A stretch of DNA of 64,000 nt from UBA11400 sp964473555 (lineage in GTDB: Bacteria > Bacteroidota > Rhodothermia > Balneolales > HLUCCA01). Below are positions 7,536 through 14,978 of the stretch, piece after piece. The position numbers and the translations under genes are program-made. Positions within the stretch are counted from its first letter, which is position 1. Each line of letters opens with the position of its first letter. The notes beneath the pieces are model-generated. The model saw nothing but the letters and a program-made list of their open reading frames with translations. It was not told the DNA's origin and did not search any database. Location of the stretch: NCBI GenBank assembly GCA_964473555.1, contig CAYYPL010000010.1, positions 18,343-82,342 on the forward strand. Reading direction: 5' to 3'.

Positions 7536-7754
7536 ATGGATACCACACTAACTATCAGAATCGATAAAGAACTGGAGAATCAACTCGAGGAATTGGCCAG
7601 AAAATCGGGTCGCTCGAAAAGTGATCTGGTCCGTGTTGCTTTAAAAAGACAGCTGGCGATTGATTCTTTTCAAATGCTACGCGAACAACTTGTTCCTTAT
7701 GGAGAAGCCGCGGGATGGTTGACCGATGAGGATGTTTTCAAGGATGTTTCCTGA
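7536..7754 (+). CDS. Ribbon-helix-helix antitoxin (CopG/ParD-like)
   Basis: A 72-residue DNA-binding antitoxin. The N-terminal TTLTIRIDKELENQLEEL strand-helix followed by GRSKSDLVRVALKRQL is the standard RHH fold, with the strand entering the DNA major groove. The C-terminal tail would bind the PIN toxin encoded 5 nt downstream. ATG 7536 is chosen because the domain begins right there; an upstream in-frame TTG at 7491 would add residues encoded by the operator palindrome. Probably autorepresses through the site at 7502-7520. Confidence 0.87.
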   Translation: MDTTLTIRIDKELENQLEELARKSGRSKSDLVRVALKRQLAIDSFQMLREQLVPYGEAAGWLTDEDVFKDVS

Positions 7755-7759
7755 TTTAA

Positions 7760-8200
7760 TTGAGTAGGATTACATCGATCCATATCATTTCTAACTACTA
7801 TTTAGCTTTGAGAGTTTTTCTAGATACCAACGTATTGATTAGCGCATTCACTGCTCGTGGATTATGTGCGGATTTATTGGAAATCGTCTTGAAGAATCAT
7901 CATTTACAAACAGGTGAGTTCGTATTGAGCGAGTTTGACCGGGTGTTGACGACAAAATTGAAAGTCCCGAGAAGCTTTACTGATCAGACCATCGAATTTC
8001 TTCGAAGATTTCATGTAGAACCGCTACCTGAGAACATTTCTGAAATATTTGTTAGGGACGAGGATGACAGGTGGGTACTTGAAACTGCGATTAGAGCCCG
8101 AGCCGATTTATTAGTCACGGGTGACCGGGATTTGCTGGATCTCTCGGATCAAGTTCTAGTACCGAAAATTATTACCCCTCGTCAGTTTATAGAGAAATAA
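7760..8200 (+). CDS. PIN-domain ribonuclease toxin
   Basis: A PIN-domain protein of the COG1569 kind. The first catalytic acid is in VFLDTNVLISAF. Further acidic positions follow in EFDRVL, in RDEDDRWVLETA and in VTGDRDLLDL, the pattern that binds Mg2+ for RNA cleavage. TTG 7760 gives 146 residues. A TTG at 7808 would start the protein at MRVFLDTNVLI, closer to the usual family N-terminus, so the true start may be 7808. It follows the RHH antitoxin in the same operon. Composite repeat D begins soon after the stop. Confidence 0.87.
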   Translation: MSRITSIHIISNYYLALRVFLDTNVLISAFTARGLCADLLEIVLKNHHLQTGEFVLSEFDRVLTTKLKVPRSFTDQTIEFLRRFHVEPLPENISEIFVRDEDDRWVLETAIRARADLLVTGDRDLLDLSDQVLVPKIITPRQFIEK

Positions 8201-8380
8201 CGTTAATAAGCGGGTTAGCAGGAAGCAGAGGTTCGAAGTGCAGGGTCAGAGGGCAGAGTGTAGAGGCTCTCCACGATGAAACCACACTCTCCACGAGCGA
8301 ACGCCATACTCTCCGGCCGCGAAGCGAACACTCTCCGCGATGAAATCGCACTCAGGTTCCGCTCCCCACTTTTATTCATA
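8201..8380. repeat. Composite repeat D between PIN toxin and hipB
   Basis: In-register purine words lie at 8234-8254 (GGTCAGA, GGGCAGA, GTGTAGA). Four units each led by CTCTCC follow. The clearest hairpin is GCGAT/ATCGC around GAA at 8337-8349; others are a CGC/GCG unit around GAA (about 8317-8326) and two degenerate units. The right end AGGTTCCGCTCCCCACTTTT matches the right end of composite repeat B (AGGTTCCGCTTCCAACTCTT). No gene is present. Confidence 0.77.
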
Positions 8381-8383
8381 TAA

Positions 8384-8416
8384 TTGTGTACAAAACCATA
8401 ATAAAGTGTATATTTA
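8384..8416 (+). promoter_or_regulatory. Possible promoter of hipBA
   Basis: TATATTTA at 8409-8416 differs by one base from the Bacteroidota minus-7 box TAnnTTTG. A TTG lies 22 nt upstream at 8384-8386, slightly farther than the usual spacing. It sits 31 nt before the hipB start, just outside composite repeat D. A weak call based only on these two matches. Confidence 0.28.
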
Positions 8417-8447
8417 CCATTTAATAAGGGTATAGAGCACAATTAGT

Positions 8448-8741
8448 ATGATAACGGTTGAATCTATTTACAAAAGTATAGCTCAAAGGGTTCGGGCTCG
8501 AAGACTTGAGAAGAATCTTACGCAAAAGGCATTTGCAAAGCGTGCTGGAGTTGGGTACGATGCGTATCGATCTTTTGAGTCGACTGGCGATACATCGCTT
8601 CGAAACCTGATACTAATCGCTTTTGTTTTAGGGGACGAAGATGTTTTTGAATCCATGTTTACCAAGAAATCCTACCAAAGCATAGACGAAGTAATCCGCC
8701 AAAAAGAAACTAAAACTCGCAAACGTGCATCTTCAACATGA
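8448..8741 (+). CDS. HTH-type antitoxin (HipB-like)
   Basis: A 97-residue helix-turn-helix repressor of the Xre type. The motif runs through ARRLEKNLTQKAFAKRAGVG and the recognition helix region YDAYRSFESTGDTSL. The C-terminal basic tail (KETKTRKRASST) is disordered-looking. The stop overlaps the hipA start by 4 nt, the standard HipBA arrangement in which HipB binds both operator DNA and the HipA kinase. The gene looks intact. Confidence 0.87.
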   Translation: MITVESIYKSIAQRVRARRLEKNLTQKAFAKRAGVGYDAYRSFESTGDTSLRNLILIAFVLGDEDVFESMFTKKSYQSIDEVIRQKETKTRKRASST

Positions 8742-9820
8742 ATAGGATTAACGAAATTCAGGTAGTGATGAATGATGTGGAGGTGGGCAAGTTAGCTATT
8801 ACCACAGATTATCTGTGTGCGTTTGAATACAGTCCGAATTGGCTGGAATGTGGATTTTCAATATCTCCGTTCTTTTTGCCACTAGAAAAAGAGGTTTATG
8901 TAGCAAGAAGGGATCCTTTCAATGGTGGTTTTGGTGTTTTTGACGATTGTCTTCCAGACGGTTGGGGAAATTTAATCCTGGATCGATTTCTCAAACGTCA
9001 GGGAATAGATAGTCAACGGCTGACCTTGCTTCAACGTTTGGCTTTGGTTGGTTCTTCGGGGCGCGGAGCTCTTGAGTTTCGTCCTGACCTTAGTGATCAA
9101 AGTCCAAATGATGTCGCCGATTTCGATACCTTAGCTGAAGAAGCGGAAAAAATATTGACTACAGAATACTCAGGCGGGGGAATTGATACGTTGTATAATT
9201 TTGGTGGGTCGCCAGGGGGAGCCAGACCTAAGGTTTTTGTCAATATGGACGATAGCGAATGGATGGTAAAATTTAAATCTACCAATGATCCTCAAAATAT
9301 CGGTGAAGTTGAGTATGAATATGCACTATTGGCAAAAAAATGTGGGATTGACATGCCCGATGTTCGTTTGTTTGAAGGCAAATACTTTGGAGTCAAACGT
9401 TTTGACAGATCCCACACAGGTAAAGTCCACACCATTAGTGCAGCAGGACTTCTACATGCAAATTACAGAGAACCATCTTTGGATTATGAGTCACTTTTGA
9501 ATGCCTGTCTACAACTGACCCGAAATATGGAAGAAGTTGAAAAACTATTTCGGATCATGGTGTTCAATGTAGCAATCAGAAACATGGATGATCACGCTAA
9601 AAACTTTTCGTTTCAGTATGTTGGTGGGGAGTGGAAGTTGTCGCCCGCTTATGATTTGTTACCTAGTGCCGGATTCAACGGTGAACATACCACTTCAGTG
9701 AATGGTAATGGGAATCCTGGCAGACAAGACCAACTCGCAGTAGCAAGAAAAGTCGGTATGAAACTCGATAAAGCTAATGGAATTATTGATTGGGTGTATC
9801 AGGTGAGCAGGGAGCAGTGA
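8738..9820 (+). CDS. HipA-family kinase toxin, C-terminus replaced by repeat
   Basis: A HipA-type serine/threonine kinase; characterised members phosphorylate aminoacyl-tRNA synthetases. Visible are the N-terminal couple domain (DDCLPDGWGNLILDRFL, LVGSSGRGALEF), the P-loop-like GGSPGGARPKVFV, the WMVKFKS lysine strand, the catalytic loop RNMDDHAKNFSF and the metal-binding AYDLLPS. Only about 50 residues follow AYDLLPS, where relatives usually have noticeably more. The last codons (QVSREQ and stop) are encoded by heptad repeat words beginning at 9803. The natural 3' end is therefore probably lost, and the protein may be inactive or altered. The overlap with hipB supports the identity. Confidence 0.85.
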   Translation: MNRINEIQVVMNDVEVGKLAITTDYLCAFEYSPNWLECGFSISPFFLPLEKEVYVARRDPFNGGFGVFDDCLPDGWGNLILDRFLKRQGIDSQRLTLLQRLALVGSSGRGALEFRPDLSDQSPNDVADFDTLAEEAEKILTTEYSGGGIDTLYNFGGSPGGARPKVFVNMDDSEWMVKFKSTNDPQNIGEVEYEYALLAKKCGIDMPDVRLFEGKYFGVKRFDRSHTGKVHTISAAGLLHANYREPSLDYESLLNACLQLTRNMEEVEKLFRIMVFNVAIRNMDDHAKNFSFQYVGGEWKLSPAYDLLPSAGFNGEHTTSVNGNGNPGRQDQLAVARKVGMKLDKANGIIDWVYQVSREQ

Positions 9821-9851
9821 GCAGAATGCAGGGGGCAGAGGGCAGAGGCTC
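9803..9851. repeat. Heptad-word run at the hipA/SET junction
   Basis: Seven consecutive 7-nt words in register: GTGAGCA, GGGAGCA, GTGAGCA, GAATGCA, GGGGGCA, GAGGGCA, GAGGCTC. It supplies the hipA stop codon and sits between the truncated 3' end of hipA and the truncated 3' part of a minus-strand SET-domain gene, so it marks the junction of a deletion or rearrangement. Confidence 0.75.
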
Positions 9852-10031
9852 TCTGGCTCTCAGACCAGTCCGAAGCAGTCTGGATTCTTCAATGAGCTCG
9901 TCGGGATGGATGTCTTCGAGGGCAAAAACGCCGTATCCGTGCAGCTCTGACTTCTGTACTCGGATTTTAGCAGAAGGCCCTGCAAAGAAGTCCGGTACTT
10001 GTGCTGGCTGAAGTTTACAATGTGGAGTCAC
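9852..10031 (-). pseudogene. Broken SET-domain protein gene, N-terminal fragment
   Basis: The minus strand encodes the start of a SET-domain protein (lysine methyltransferase fold). The stretch KSELHGYGVFALEDIHPDEL is the typical first block, with the GxGVFA motif and the following acidic DI. After about 55 residues the similarity ends and the frame runs into the heptad words at 9803-9851. The catalytic NHxxxPN and later blocks are absent. It is most likely a remnant left by the same event that removed the end of hipA. The ATG at 10031 may not be the original start. Confidence 0.6.
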
Positions 10032-10241
10032 TTGAAATTTGTTCTGTTGAATGGCACGATCAAACCGACAAATATAGGGAAATTAATGCCTCGTTTCACG
10101 TTTGCGTTGTGGCGTTCCATTCTCAATACTTTTCCCTTATCTTCAACGCATTTAAAAAGTGCAGTCGGATGTTTCTCGTATTACCATGTGTCCATTTAAA
10201 TGACCAATAACTTAAGCTGGGAAGGGATCTTCTAAAACTAA

Positions 10242-11684
10242 ATGTTGTTCAATACGGTTGCATTCGCGGTTTTTTTTGTGATTGTTTTAGGGTTGTATTG
10301 GCTGGTGGGTCGTAATCGGATTCAGGCGCAAAATGTGTTTCTTATTATCGCCAGTTACTTTTTTTATGCGCAATGGGACTGGCGATTTCTGTCGCTCATT
10401 GCCCTCAGTACCTTGCTGGACTATTTTGTTGGACTGGGATTCCTGAAATTCTCTTCGCCCGGTGCTCAAAAACGCATGCTATGGACAAGTCTGATCGGAA
10501 ACCTCGGAATTCTGTTCTATTTCAAGTATTTCAACTTCTTTGTGGATAGTTTTATCGCATTGTTCGATCAGTTTGGCGTGACAATCCACTATTCAACCGC
10601 GTCAATCATACTACCTGTTGGTATCAGTTTTTATACCTTTCAGACAATGAGCTACAGCATTGATGTGTACCGACGGCGGCTCAAACCAACGACCGATTTT
10701 ATCTCTTTTGCCGCCTTTGTCGCATTTTTTCCCCAACTGGTTGCCGGACCTATCGAACGGGCGCGGAATCTGTTGCCACAGTTTCAACGGGTCAGAAGTA
10801 TCACTCCGGAAAAGCTTGTCGAGGGATTCGAATTGATTCTGTGGGGGCTTTTCAAAAAGCTGGTGATTGCTGACAACAGTGCGCCACTGGTGAATCACAT
10901 TTTTGACACATCAGACGCTGCCAACGGAAGTACTCTATTGATCGGGGCTTTATTGTTTATGATTCAGCTATATATGGATTTCTCTGCCTACTCGGACATT
11001 GCCATTGGAGTCAGTCGATTCTTTGGATTTCGGCTGATGCGAAACTTCGCTTATCCCTATTTCTCCAGAGATGTGGCTGAGGTCTGGAGTCGCTGGCATA
11101 TATCCCTCAGCACATGGTTTCGCGATTATATTTATGTCCCCCTTAGTGTTCGAAGATCTGAACACGTGCGGTGGAAGTTGTTTGTGGTTATCCTGGTGTT
11201 TGGACTCTCGGGTCTTTGGCATGGGGCATCGTGGAATTTTGTGACCTGGGGACTACTCTTTGCGGTTATGTATGCCAAACACGTACTTTTTCCCCGCCGA
11301 ACACCCAGAACGACCATCGTTGCTGAAGGAAAAATGTTACCATCACTCACGGAGCTCCGCCAGATGGTGTTTACTTTTGCCTCGATTACTGTTCCCTGTA
11401 TCTTTTTTCGAGCTGAGAGCATGGAACAGGGCATGGATTTCTTCCGGGGAATTGTATCTATCTCGCTGTTTGAACTTCCGAGTGTGTATCCCGAGGTTTC
11501 TCTGATTGTTTTGATGGTGATGTTTGGTGCAATCGAGTGGATCGGACGTCACCATTGGTCACCGCTCACCTTTTTTCACAATTATCCCTTCTGGGTCCAG
11601 TGGAGTGTGTATCAGATCGTGATTGCACTAACCTGGTACTACCGAGCCCTGGAAAAGTCGGATTTTATCTATTTTCAGTTTTAG
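10242..11684 (+). CDS. MBOAT-family membrane O-acyltransferase (AlgI/DltB-like)
   Basis: Polytopic inner-membrane protein of 480 residues that should transfer acyl groups, usually acetyl, onto a surface polysaccharide. Family marks are PVGISFYTFQTMSYSIDVYR, FFPQLVAGPIERA, the re-entrant region RDVAEVWSRWHISLSTWF with His at about 286, and the catalytic histidine in GLWHGASWN at about 327. It begins with a hydrophobic segment directly after the ATG. An SGNH-type protein gene at 12944 is a likely partner, as in alginate acetylation (AlgI with AlgJ/AlgX). The next gene is separated by a tandem repeat. The acceptor glycan is unknown. Confidence 0.93.
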   Translation: MLFNTVAFAVFFVIVLGLYWLVGRNRIQAQNVFLIIASYFFYAQWDWRFLSLIALSTLLDYFVGLGFLKFSSPGAQKRMLWTSLIGNLGILFYFKYFNFFVDSFIALFDQFGVTIHYSTASIILPVGISFYTFQTMSYSIDVYRRRLKPTTDFISFAAFVAFFPQLVAGPIERARNLLPQFQRVRSITPEKLVEGFELILWGLFKKLVIADNSAPLVNHIFDTSDAANGSTLLIGALLFMIQLYMDFSAYSDIAIGVSRFFGFRLMRNFAYPYFSRDVAEVWSRWHISLSTWFRDYIYVPLSVRRSEHVRWKLFVVILVFGLSGLWHGASWNFVTWGLLFAVMYAKHVLFPRRTPRTTIVAEGKMLPSLTELRQMVFTFASITVPCIFFRAESMEQGMDFFRGIVSISLFELPSVYPEVSLIVLMVMFGAIEWIGRHHWSPLTFFHNYPFWVQWSVYQIVIALTWYYRALEKSDFIYFQF

Positions 11685-11695
11685 TGATCGCTATG

Positions 11696-11779
11696 CGAGA
11701 GAGGAGAGAGGAGAGAGGAGAGACGAGAGAGGAGAGAGGAGAGAGGAGAGACGAGAGAGGAGAGAGGAGAGAGGAGAGA
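11696..11779. repeat. Three perfect 28-bp tandem repeats built from 7-nt words
   Basis: Three exact copies of a 28-nt unit, each made of a C followed by GAGAGAG three times and GAGAGA, so both a 28-nt and a 7-nt period are visible. It lies 12 nt after the MBOAT stop codon. The perfect identity of the three copies suggests recent slippage. The 7-nt period ties it to the heptad-word family. An open frame across it encodes only an Arg/Glu/Gly-rich string and is not regarded as a gene. Confidence 0.85.
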
Positions 11780-11893
11780 ACGGGTAAATTTGGTAAGATA
11801 AAAATCTATTTATTGTTTGAATTAGTACTATTTTTCGGTGCTTTTTAGGGACTTCTTGTGAGTGTCAAAGTAAGATATAAGGTGAGTAACATC

Positions 11894-12769
11894 ATGAAAC
11901 TAAGTGTTCTAGTAGTCTGCTATAACCAAGAAAAATTCATTGCACAGGCTTTAGAAAGTATTCTGATGCAGCAGACGAATTTTCCGTTTGAGGTGGTCAT
12001 AGCCGATGATTACTCAACAGATGGGACCGTTGCTGTCGCTCATTCCCTGCTAAAATCCAGCACGATTGACTATCGCGTGTTGCCATCGGACCAGAACCTA
12101 GGGCTGTCCTTGAATTACCAGCGTGGATTTACTGCGTGTAGGGGAGAATATATAGCCGTTCTGGAAGGTGATGATTATTGGATATCAACGAATCATCTAC
12201 AAATGCACGCCGACCAGCTGGATAAAGATTCAGACTATGTACTGTCCATTAACAGAAAAGTCATTAAAGATGAAATTACAGGCTATGCAACTGAAGGAAA
12301 ATGGCCTTTCGATACAGATGTGATGGATATCAACACGGAAATGCTGATTATGTATAATCACATCGGCAATTTTTCATGTTGTATGTTCAGGAAATCAGCC
12401 CTCGACCGTATCGATCCATCTATGTACGCGCAAGGTTGTGCAGACTGGATGCATGGGATTGTACTCAGTGAAATGGGTAAGATCAGCAAAATGAAATACG
12501 TTTCTTCAGCGTATCGGATTCACCAAAAAGGAGAGTGGAGTGGTAAAAGTAGTGTTGAGAAAATAAACAATCTCATCAATCACGCTATCCCTAAAATTGA
12601 TGCATTCCTGAATTACAGACATACACACGTTTTCCGGGAAAGAATAATCACTTTGCAGGCGGATTTAAAAGAAGTAACCAGTTTTTCTTACTATTTACGC
12701 CAGAAAGTGCCTTATCCGATTCGATTTCACATAAAGAAATTCCTCAATTCTATCAACATCAACGTGTAA
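11894..12769 (+). CDS. Glycosyltransferase family 2
   Basis: A 291-residue GT-A fold transferase. It begins MKLSVLVVCYNQEKF and shows the nucleotide-binding ADDYSTDGT and the DxD-like EGDDYW. HGIVLSEMGKISKMKYVSSAYRIH is the usual acceptor-side region. The ATG at 11894 is chosen over the GTG at 11858 because the domain starts there and AGGTGAG lies about 9 nt upstream. No membrane segment is visible, so it acts on the cytoplasmic side. Donor and acceptor cannot be told. It sits between the MBOAT and SGNH genes. Confidence 0.9.
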   Translation: MKLSVLVVCYNQEKFIAQALESILMQQTNFPFEVVIADDYSTDGTVAVAHSLLKSSTIDYRVLPSDQNLGLSLNYQRGFTACRGEYIAVLEGDDYWISTNHLQMHADQLDKDSDYVLSINRKVIKDEITGYATEGKWPFDTDVMDINTEMLIMYNHIGNFSCCMFRKSALDRIDPSMYAQGCADWMHGIVLSEMGKISKMKYVSSAYRIHQKGEWSGKSSVEKINNLINHAIPKIDAFLNYRHTHVFRERIITLQADLKEVTSFSYYLRQKVPYPIRFHIKKFLNSININV

Positions 12770-12943
12770 GCCGGTAAGTGAGTCCAGCAATAGGCCTACA
12801 CTGCAATATGAACCATTGGACTATACAACCAGGTAGCAATGAATAATTCTATGGTTCCAGTTAAACCGGGTCGATACAGTTTTACAACATATCCTCCCAC
12901 TAAACTAATCCCTGTTCACTGATCGTCTGAATAATCCCCATCT

Positions 12944-13906
12944 GTGAAATCAATCGTTGTTAAGCTCATCATCATTTTGTTACCGCTGATTCTCTTCAGT
13001 GCATTGGTAGAGGTGGGGACGTTGATGAAGCAGGATATGTATCAAAAAAAGGCAGAGCTTTTGGATCTCCACAAGGATGAGGTGGAGGTCTTGTTTATGG
13101 GTAGTTCCATGATGCTGACTGCCGTGATGCCCCACCTTAGCGCCGTGCCTGCATTGAATCTCGGACTTCCGGTGGAAAACGTGTATACATCGCTGCGGTT
13201 AGCCTCCCATCTGCAACCGGATCTTCCTAGGTTACACACACTGGTTATCAGTGTGTATGACGACAGTTTTCTGCTCCAAGATGTCCAGAAAACCCACGCG
13301 GAACGGGACTACTGGATCCGTTTTGGATTGGAACCGGAGCATCCGGTAGAGGAGCTGTTTGCTGTTTTTTCCAATTCGACCCGGCGAACTCTTGAGATGA
13401 TTCCTTTTATTCCCTGGAATTTTGAAAATCATCCGGCTACCGAAGGTATCACCACGCATCCTACCGAGCGCGGTCATATCTACTACCTGAATCAGGAACC
13501 CATTGATTTCCCAAAATTGGCGGAACTGATGTGTGCATCTCAAGATTTTCCGATTCAACCCGAAATTCTTGAAAAGAATGTAAACTGGATCAAAAAGTGG
13601 CTTGAAATCAACCTGTCACCGGACACCCGGGTCGTTTTTGTGGCACTTCCCTCAGAGAAGCATTGTGTGGACAGCAGGCCCGAATCGTGGCGAAATGTGC
13701 TCCGGTTAAAGATGAACGAACTCACCGAATCCTGTTCCAGGTGTACCTTTCTGGACTATTCCCAATCACCGGAATGGCATCAGTCGGAGTTTTTTGCTGA
13801 TTCCGTTCACATGAATCTGCAGGGTGCTACTACGTTTACTCAAGCCCTGCTGAACGACCTGGGCCTACCTCTGTTTCCTGATGAGCAACTGAACAAGTAT
13901 CCCTGA
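12944..13906 (+). CDS. SGNH-hydrolase-fold protein, membrane-anchored (AlgJ/AlgX-like role)
   Basis: A 320-residue protein with one N-terminal membrane segment (about residues 5-25) and the remainder predicted periplasmic. FMGSSMM at about 52-58 holds the nucleophile serine of the SGNH fold, NLGLPVEN is block II-like, and DSVHMN near residues 286-291 is the D-x-x-H catalytic end. Such proteins carry out the extracytoplasmic step of polysaccharide O-acetylation with an MBOAT partner, here probably the gene at 10242. The start is a GTG. The function is inferred from motifs and context. Confidence 0.72.
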   Translation: MKSIVVKLIIILLPLILFSALVEVGTLMKQDMYQKKAELLDLHKDEVEVLFMGSSMMLTAVMPHLSAVPALNLGLPVENVYTSLRLASHLQPDLPRLHTLVISVYDDSFLLQDVQKTHAERDYWIRFGLEPEHPVEELFAVFSNSTRRTLEMIPFIPWNFENHPATEGITTHPTERGHIYYLNQEPIDFPKLAELMCASQDFPIQPEILEKNVNWIKKWLEINLSPDTRVVFVALPSEKHCVDSRPESWRNVLRLKMNELTESCSRCTFLDYSQSPEWHQSEFFADSVHMNLQGATTFTQALLNDLGLPLFPDEQLNKYP

Positions 13907-13957
13907 TCCGGGTTAAGCGGATGTCGAATTCCGTTCGAGTCCTGTACCATACGTTTA

Positions 13958-14006
13958 AACCCCTGTATCAGTACTTCAGGTCAATCCAACGAGCTGTTCA
14001 GGGGTT
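13958..14006. terminator. Inverted repeat between convergent genes
   Basis: A perfect 8-bp inverted repeat, AACCCCTG at 13958-13965 and CAGGGGTT at 13999-14006, with a 33-nt loop, lies where the SGNH gene and the minus-strand FkbM gene converge. The right arm overlaps the FkbM stop region. It could end transcription from both sides, but the loop is long and no T-run follows. Confidence 0.3.
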
Positions 14007-14978
14007 CATATGTTCCCAAAACAGATCTGTTAACGCTTTGGGTGCGCGGCTGAAACCGGGGAGAATCAGGTGAGCGTCCTGTGGATCAAAACTGGCGAGT
14101 ATGAATCCATCCGCGCTATAGGACTCCCCGATGGAATGTTCAGCCAGTATCACCGCGCCGAGTTTCTGGAGTTTTTCCAGACAATCCTGGTGTGTTGTTG
14201 CGGATCCGGATATCATTTTATGATGCGTAGAAATCGCGATAAATCGGATTTTTGATTGTTTCTCGTTCAGGGAAAAAGACTCCAGGAAGGATGTTTCGGC
14301 ACCCTGGATGTCGAGATGGAGCATTTCGATAGGTTTATAGTCCAATTCCCGGCTGAGAGCAGGCATGTGTAACTGCGGAATGAATGGCTCGGTTTCGGTA
14401 TTGCTGGCGGGACGCTGTTTCTCTTCCAGACCGATGAAAGCCTGTATGAACCGGGCCTGGTGATGGTTCAATGCGGTATTGAATCGACCCAGTTCCAGTG
14501 CGGCAAGGTCTGGTTCCACACATACGGCTGTGGATCCTGGCACCTGTTTCAGGTACCAGTTGGTATAGTAACACCAGTTCGAGCCCAGCTCCACCATCAG
14601 ACTGTCCCTTCTTACATGGTTCAGGATGTGGTGAAAAAGAAATTCCTCTTGGGGTTCGTGATGTCCCTGAAGCCGGGCTATGATCGCCATCATCCACCCG
14701 CCTTCATAGCCCCCGGCCTTGACCCTAATCCCGTTGTGCATGGTCTGCAGGTAGGTATTCCCTGTACAGGTGATATTCCCTGCACCCTCGACTTTGGGAA
14801 TGGAATCACAGTCATTACAGGATAGCGTCATGGCAATGCGGATGTTGGCCAGGGTAGAGTACAGTCTGGTATCCAGTACGGGCAGGTGTGACGCCATGTG
14901 CGATTTTCGGCGCTGTATCAGGCCTATTCGGACCAGCACTCGTTTCAGTTGCTTTCGAAGGAACAATGTAGGGATCAT
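13998..14978 (-). CDS. FkbM-family methyltransferase-like protein
   Basis: A 326-residue protein with a class I SAM-dependent fold. Motif I is MVELGSNWCYYTNW (about 128-141), followed by AVCVEPDLAALELGRFN as the acidic ribose-binding strand. LHLDIQGAETSFLES is the characteristic FkbM motif near the C-terminal third. It is presumed to O-methylate a sugar. An N-terminal extension of about 100 residues with CNDCDS is not explained. It is the last gene of a minus-strand run and overlaps the upstream sulfotransferase gene by 4 nt, so the five genes from 18868 down to 13998 probably form one transcript. Confidence 0.8.
   Translation of the reverse strand: MIPTLFLRKQLKRVLVRIGLIQRRKSHMASHLPVLDTRLYSTLANIRIAMTLSCNDCDSIPKVEGAGNITCTGNTYLQTMHNGIRVKAGGYEGGWMMAIIARLQGHHEPQEEFLFHHILNHVRRDSLMVELGSNWCYYTNWYLKQVPGSTAVCVEPDLAALELGRFNTALNHHQARFIQAFIGLEEKQRPASNTETEPFIPQLHMPALSRELDYKPIEMLHLDIQGAETSFLESFSLNEKQSKIRFIAISTHHKMISGSATTHQDCLEKLQKLGAVILAEHSIGESYSADGFILASFDPQDAHLILPGFSRAPKALTDLFWEHMNP

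Noticed and set aside
5272..8380. CRISPR array or integron attC cassettes
   Set aside because: Units are only about 20 nt with changing sequence, there are no constant repeats with unique spacers, no cas genes, no integrase, and no attC core sites (GTTRRRY/RYYYAAC) at the element ends.
9999..10210. Short plus-strand frames after the broken SET gene
   Set aside because: No motif, no promoter, overlapping frames of similar length, and partial antisense overlap with the SET fragment.
11537..11848. Open frame of 103 codons across the 28-bp tandem repeat
   Set aside because: It overlaps the end of the MBOAT gene in another frame and its distinctive part is just translated GAGAGAG words; no domain.
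14460..14825. Plus-strand frame of 121 codons opposite the FkbM gene
   Set aside because: Antisense shadow of a gene with clear SAM-binding motifs.
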